From Apodemus sylvaticus (taxonomy: Eukaryota > Chordata > Mammalia > Rodentia > Muridae): a stretch of DNA of 64,000 nt. Shown in pieces: positions 58,535 to 64,000 of the stretch. The notes under the pieces were generated by a model. That model searched no databases and had not been told where the DNA came from. It saw only the letters and a list, made by a program, of their open reading frames with translations. Position 1 is the first letter of the stretch. Each line of letters opens with the position of its first letter. The DNA lies in assembly GCF_947179515.1 (NCBI RefSeq), contig NC_067495.1, positions 22,598,413 to 22,662,412 of the forward strand, in the 5' to 3' direction. Position numbers and translations under genes: made by a program.

Positions 58535-60307
58535 TCTCCTTTCAACGAACCCAAAAGAGGATAACCACACAAACATAAAAATTACATGAAAAATAGCAGG
58601 AAGCAACGATCACTATTCCTTAATATCTCTTAACATCAATGGACTCAATTCCCCAATAAAAAGACATAGCCTAACAGACTGTATTTATAAATAAGACCCA
58701 ACATTTTGCTGTATACAGGAAACACATCTCAGTGTCAAAGACAAACACTACCTAAGAGTAAAAGGCTGGAAAACAGTTCTCCAAGCAAATGGTCCCAGGA
58801 AACAAGCTGGAGTAGCCATTATAATATTAGATAAAATAGACTGTTAACCAAATGTCATTTAAAAAGACACAGAAGGCCACTTTATACTCAGCAAAGGAAA
58901 AATCTACCAGGAAGAACACTCAATTTTGAACATTTATGCCCCAAATACAAGAACACCTGCATTCCTTTTGGTAAAGGAAACTTTACCAAAACTTAAAGCA
59001 TACATCGCACCCCACACAATAGTTTTGGGGGACTTAAACACCCCACTGTGCTCAATGGACAGATCAGGGAAACATAAACGGAGTCACAGTGAAACTAACA
59101 GAAGTTGTGAACCAAATGGACTTAATAGACATCTATAGAACATTTCATCCTAAATCAAAAGAACATACCTTCTTCTCAGCACCTTATGGCACCTTCTCCA
59201 AAATTGACCATATAACTGGTAACAAAACAGACCTCAACAGATATAAGATGATCGAACTAATCCCATGCCTCCTATCAGATCACTATGGAGTAAGAATCGA
59301 CTAGCAACAAAAACAACAAAAAGCCCACATACACATGGAAGCTGAACAAATCTCTACTCAATGATACCTTGGTCAAGGAAGAAATTAGGAAAGAAATCAA
59401 AGATTTTTTAGAATTTAATGAAAATGAAAGTACAACATACCCAAATTTATGGGACACAATGAAAGCAATGTTAAGAGGAAAACTCATAGCTCTGAGGGCC
59501 TACAAAAAGAAACTGGAAAGATCATAGACTAGCAGTTTAACAGAACACCTGAAAGCTTTACAATAAAAAGAAGCAAATACACCCAAGAGAAGTAGAAGGC
59601 AGGAAATCATCAAACTCGGGGATGAAATCAACCAAGTTGAAACACAAATAACTATACAAATCAACAAAAGTAGGAGCTAGTTCTTTGAGAAAATGAACAA
59701 GATAGATAAACCTTTAGCCAGACTAACCAGAGAGCACAGAGATAGTACCCAAATTAACAAAACCAGAAATGAAAAGGGTGAAATAACAACCAAAATGGAG
59801 GAAATCCAAAAAATTATCATATCCTACTACAAAAGCCTATACTCAGCAAAACTAGAAAATCTGGATGAAAGGGACAAATTCCTAGACAGATACCAATTCC
59901 CAAAATTTAATCAGGATCAGATAAACCATCTAAATTGTCCCATAACTCCTAAAGAAATAGACATGGTCATTGACAGTCTCCCAACCAATAAAAGCACAGG
60001 ACCAGATGGCTTTAGTGCAGAATTCTATGAGACATTCAAAGGAGACCTAATGCCAATACTCTTCAAACTATTCCACAAAATAGAAACAGAAGGAACATTA
60101 CCCAAACTATGAAGCCATAATTTTGCTGATACCAAAACCACACAAATATCCAACAAAAAAAGAGAACATTAGACCAATGTCCCTTATGAATATCAATGCA
60201 AAAATACTCAACAAAATGCTTGCCAACCGAATCCAAGAAAACATCAAAACAATCATTCACCATGATCAAGTAGGCTTTATCCCAGGGATGCAGGGATGGT
60301 TCAATAT

Positions 60308-60372
60308 GTAAATAAAAAATATATCGAATAAAAAAATAAATTAAATAATTAATAAAAGCATAAAAAAAGAAA
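60308..60372 (+). mobile_element. tail-only L1 insertion
   Basis: ORF2 sequence stops at 'ggttcaatatg' and resumes at 'gaaaatctatcaatg'. Between them lies 'taaataaaaaatatatcg', which is the last stretch of the 'aaaaaatatatc' L1 3' subtype, followed by an A-rich tail. So only about 30 bases of L1 body were copied. No clear target duplication can be read. Confidence 0.75.
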
Positions 60373-60990
60373 ATCTATCAATGTAATCCACTACATAAAC
60401 AAACTCAAAGAAAAAAGCCACATTATCATTTCATTAGATTCTGAGAAAGCATTTGACAAAATTCAACACCCCTTCATGGTAAAAGTCTTAGAAAGATCAG
60501 GAATTCAAGGCTCATACCAAAATATAATAAAAAGCAATATAGAGCAAATAAGTAGCCAGCATCTAACTAAATGGAGAGAAATATGAAACAATCCCACTAA
60601 CATCAGGAACAAGATAAGGCTGCCCACTCTTTCCCTACCCATTCAATATAGTACTTGAAGTTCTAGCTAGAGCAATTAGACAACAAAAGGTCAAATGGAT
60701 ACATATTGCAAAGGAAGGAGGAAAAATAGCAGTATTTGCAGGTGAGATGATAGTATATGTAAGTGACCCCAAAAATTCTGCCAGAGAACTCCTAAACCTG
60801 ATAAACAACTTCAGCAAAGTGTCTAGATAAAAACTTAAATCAGTAGCCTTCCTCTATTTAACAGAGAAACAGGCAGAGAAAGAAATTAGGGAACCAACAC
60901 CCTTCGCAATAGTCAAAAATAATATAAAATACCTTCATGTGACTCCAACCAATCAAGTGAAAGATTTGTATGACAAGAACTTCAAGTCTT

Positions 60991-61186
60991 GGGCTGCAGA
61001 GATGGCTCAGTGGTAAAGAGCACTGACTGTTCTTCCAAAGGTCCTGAGTTCAAATCCCAGCAACCACATGGTGGCTTACAACCATTCATAATGAGATCTG
61101 ACTCCCTCTTCTGAAGTGTCTGAAGACAGCTACCATGTACTTACATATAACAAATAAATAAATAAATCTTCAAATAAATAAATAAA
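60991..61186 (+). mobile_element. B2 SINE inside L1 'C' ORF2
   Basis: A forward B2: 'gggctgcagagatggctcag' head with A-box, a 'gagttcaaatcc' B-box, the 'tctgaagacagctac' body and an AAATAAATAAA tail. Bases before and after it match L1 positions about 550 bases apart, and no target duplication is evident. The B2 A- and B-boxes are an internal RNA polymerase III promoter; this is not a tRNA gene. Confidence 0.93.
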
Positions 61187-62092
61187 GATAAACTGAAACT
61201 AATAGAAGAGAAACTGGGGAAGATCCTAGAACACATGGGCACAGGGGAAATTTTCCTGAACAGAGCACCAATGGTTTATGCTCTATGATCAACAATCAAC
61301 AAATGCAACCTCATAAAATTGCAAAGATTCTGCAAATCAAAGGACACTGTCAATAGGACAAAATGGTGACCAACAAATTGGAAAAAGATCTTGATCTATC
61401 CTACATCTGATAAAAGGCTAATATCCATCATATACAAAGAACTCAAGAAGTTATACTCCAGAGAACCAAATAACCCTATTAAAAATGGGGTACAGAGCTC
61501 AACAAAGAATTCTCAACTGAGGAATATCTAATGGCCAAGAAGCACCTAAAAATTGTTCAACATCCTTTGTCATCAGGGAAATGCAAACCAAAACAACCTT
61601 GAGATTCTACCTCCCACCAGTCAGAATGGCAAAGTTCAAAATATTAGGTGACAGCAGATGCTGGAAAGGATCTGGAGAAAGAGGAACACTCCTCCATTGC
61701 GGGTGGGATTGCAAGCTGGTACAAGCACTCTGGAAATCAGTCTGGAGGTTCCACAGAAAATTAGACAGTACTACCTGAGGACCTAGCTATACCATTCCTG
61801 GGCATATACGCAAAGATGCTCCAATATATAACAAGGACACATGCTCCATTATGTTCATAGAAGCCTTATTTATAATAGCCAGAAGCTGGAAAGAACCCAG
61901 ATGTCCCTCCACAGAGGAATGGATACAGAAAATGTGGTACATTTAGACAGTGGAATACTACTCAGCTATTAAAAACAATGAAGTCATGAAATTCTTAGGC
62001 AAATGGATGGAATTGAAAGTATCATTCTGAGTGAGGTAACCCACCCACAGAAGAACACACATGGTATGCACTTACTAATAAGTGGATATTAG

Positions 62093-62825
62093 CCTAAAAG
62101 CTTGGAATACCCAAGATGCAATTCACAGATCACATGGAGCTGAAGAAGGAAGACCAAAGTGTGGATACTTTGGTGCTTCGTAGAAGGGAGAACAAAATAC
62201 AGGAGGAAATATGGAGACAAAACATGGAACATAGACTGAAGGAAGGCCATCCAGAGACTGCCCCACCTGGGGATCAATCCCATATACAGACACCAAACCC
62301 AGACATTATTATCGATGCCAGGAAGTGCTTGCTGTCAGGGACCCTGATATAGCTGTCTCCTGAGAGGCTCCGCCAGTGCCTGACAAATACAGAGGCTGAT
62401 GCTTGCCCCAGTCATTGGACTGAGCATGGGGTCTCCAATGGAGGAGTTAGAGAAAGGACTGAAGGAGCTGAAGGGGTTTGCAAACCCATAGGAAGATCAA
62501 CAATAACAGCCACCTAAAACCGCCAGAGCTCCCAGGAACTAAACCACCAACCAAAGAGTACAGATGGAGCAACCAGCTGCATATGTAGCAGAGGATGGCC
62601 TTTTAGGTCATCAATGGGAGGAAAGGCTCCTGGTCCTCCTGTAAAGACTCAATGCCCCAATTAAGGGGAATGCTTGGGCAGGAAGGCAGGAGTGGGTTGG
62701 TGGATAAGGGAACACCCTCATAGAAGTAGGGGGAGGGTGGATAGATGGGGTAGGGTGTTTTTGGAGGGGAAACCAGGAAAGGGGATAACATTTGAAATGT
62801 AAATAAACAAAATATTCAATAAAGA
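62093..62825 (+). repeat. Lx-type L1 3' UTR of L1 'C'
   Basis: The clearest copy in this window of the long, Lx-type 3' UTR, including 'gactgccccacctggggatc', 'ggactgagcatggggtc' and the G-rich stretch near 62690-62780. It served here as the reference for the fragments at 1-105, 18725-19245 and 22659-23310. Its minus-strand open frames are artefacts. Confidence 0.8.
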
Positions 62826-63454
62826 AAAAAGAACTTCACATTTTAAATTTCTTTTACATTATTTGTCTTTTATGAAGGTTCCTCAAGCAAATGGCTAAAA
62901 AGATAAGTAACCCTATTTAAGAAGAATTATTTCATTTTAGCTGTTGTTGCTGCAAACAAATGTCATATATTTGAACTTACATGAGCAAGCTATTCCTCTG
63001 AAGAGTTACTTAATATTCTATTCTAGCATGGTTTTTCTGAGACCAGAACTAAGTCCTGGGAAGAATCCCCTGAAAACTTGAAACCAGACAATATCTACCC
63101 TTTCTTCTTCCTCCATAACTCTATTTATTTCCATATAGGAACTATATCATTAGTATTCTTATGAGACCTTCCTCTGGAATATGGAAAGCAGGTGAAGAAG
63201 AGCAAAACACTTCCATGTAGTATAGGCAGATTATATATGGTGCATGAATTACACCTGTTAGAAACAGTCTGTACCTAATCTTTACAATTTGGGTGATGCG
63301 AGGATATGAACTATAGATTCTGACTGACCCATAGATGTGTTTCTTTTGTAAAAGAGAAGTGAACTTTCCAGAAGGAATGTTGGAAAGATAAAAGCAAGCA
63401 CTAATCTACTTCCAATCTGCATAAATTTAGCAATTTAATTAAGTTCATACAAAT

Positions 63455-63556
63455 ATATTCATATAATATGTGATCCTTTGGGATTGACATCTTTCATTTA
63501 GCATAACATTTTTAACATTTACCCATGTTACAGCATGTAGCAGTACTTTAAAGGGT
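63455..63556 (-). mobile_element. ancient mammalian L1 (L1M-class) fragment
   Basis: 'catttagcataacattttt' followed by 'catgttacagcatgtagcag' and 'tacttt' matches, in order, the antisense of the ORF2 C-terminal region of old mammalian L1s. It is clearly distinct from the rodent-specific copies and so much older. Confidence 0.55.
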
Positions 63557-63714
63557 TGCAGTGTTAGGTTGAAGACTACTGTCACAGAAGACAGAAAAAT
63601 CACAGGCAGTTTCTTGGAGCAGAGAATGGTCTAACTTTGTTACCCACTAAGGAAAGAGGGCCTCAGGCCTCCAAACACATGGAATAGAACTGAACAAGTC
63701 AAATAAGCTAGCAG

Positions 63715-63790
63715 ATTTTTCCAAGCCTTCCCGAGGAGAACCCAGTTGGCTGACACCTTGATTTCAGCTTTGTCATCTGCTAAGCAAGAA
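63715..63790 (+). repeat. possible MaLR-type LTR fragment
   Basis: 'gaggagaacccagttggctg' followed by 'acaccttgatttcagc' resembles a conserved block near the 3' part of MLT1/MST-type LTRs. It is short and diverged; the family is a guess. Confidence 0.3.
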
Positions 63791-64000
63791 AAACAGACAT
63801 GCTGACTTCAACTTCTTTCCTATAGAGCTGGAGACTTTTGTGCTATTCTATTCCATGCCCTTGGCGACACAGTCCAGCAGCCATGAGAACTCAATAACTC
63901 CATGAGTAGCTTAGTAATATTTACTTTTATAACAGATAGTTTTAAAGCTAGTGAAAATCCAAATATATATATGCTAAGCCAGTTGAAAATAGGATTTATT

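Larger units (their letters stand above)
58597..62092 (+). pseudogene. L1 'C' ORF2 remnant
   Basis: The ATG is lost near 58597. The endonuclease is readable in pieces (58926-59304), with the GDFNT block changed to GDLNT. The reverse transcriptase part at 59693-60310 ends at a tail-only L1 insertion. About 550 bases of ORF2, matching full-length 45022-45578, are absent where the B2 sits. The C-terminal part with the Cys-rich motif ends at a TAG at 62090-62092. Confidence 0.82.
56945..62825 (+). mobile_element. older L1 'C', near full length
   Basis: 5' UTR from about 56945, ORF1 57450-58534, ORF2 58597-62092 and an Lx-type 3' UTR to about 62815 with 'aaatgtaaataaac' and an A-rich end. It is interrupted by a tail-only L1 insertion (60308-60372) and a B2 (60991-61186). 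ORF2 sequence is missing around the B2. Many stops and frameshifts mean it is inactive. Confidence 0.85.
62826..64000. other. unassigned DNA with ancient repeat traces
   Basis: No gene is supported in this final 1.2 kb. Two old repeat traces are listed separately (63455-63556 and 63715-63790). The rest is AT-rich and probably unique. Confidence 0.5.

Noticed and set aside
60991..61070. tRNA-like A-box and B-box
   Set aside because: They belong to a B2 SINE, which derives from a tRNA. The body, tail and context show a retroposon, not a tRNA gene.
1..64000. A novel host defence or metabolic gene system
   Set aside because: I looked on both strands and found no cluster of coding regions apart from L1 ORF1/ORF2 copies. 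The window is explained by retrotransposition history plus unassigned DNA.

Overview
This is a gene-poor, repeat-saturated stretch of rodent nuclear DNA. The B1, B2 and B4-type SINEs, the URR1-like element and the many L1 copies with Lx-style or short G-rich polypurine 3' UTRs point to a murine rodent. The youngest L1 family resembles the Rattus type from memory. I saw no ID element, which is abundant in rat, so another murine genus remains possible. I found no convincing host protein-coding gene, tRNA, rRNA or CRISPR array. Every long open frame belongs to L1 or is a microsatellite artefact.

Layout. 1-10740: AT-rich, mostly unassigned DNA with an edge L1 fragment, a MIR, a B1 with a perfect 17-bp target-site duplication (TSD), an old Lx-class L1 3' part (4585-7320) with a polypurine tract in its 3' UTR, a URR1-like element and microsatellites. 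10745-19245: an older plus-strand L1 split by a young L1 (14113-17917) whose 5' part is inverted. 19250-28860: hAT remnant, B4, a minus-strand L1, an Lx fold-back, unassigned DNA, CA/TA/GT microsatellites and a minus-strand old L1 3' UTR. 28855-52320: a pile-up of nested L1s. Older L1 'A' (28855-38430) holds a composite insertion (30521-34227), a B1 and an L1 tail (37206-38134). Older L1 'B' (38431-52320) holds a full-length 6.6-kb L1 (40148-46739) and a small minus-strand L1 (51016-51464). 52321-56940: an inverted old L1, then a probable endogenous retrovirus remnant (LTR plus a degenerate primer-binding site) invaded by another inverted L1 (54705-56248). 56945-62825: older L1 'C' with a tail-only L1 insertion and a B2. 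62826-64000: unassigned DNA with ancient repeat traces.

Biology. The window records repeated target-primed reverse transcription. TSDs start with A-runs, most copies lie in the same direction as the L1 they entered, several have inverted 5' parts (twin priming), and two copies share the same disabling mutations. The full-length L1 keeps an intact 419-codon ORF1 with an expanded coiled coil and a CpG-rich 5' UTR, but its ORF2 has one frameshift and two nonsense codons. I see no new host gene system; the main interest is L1 biology.
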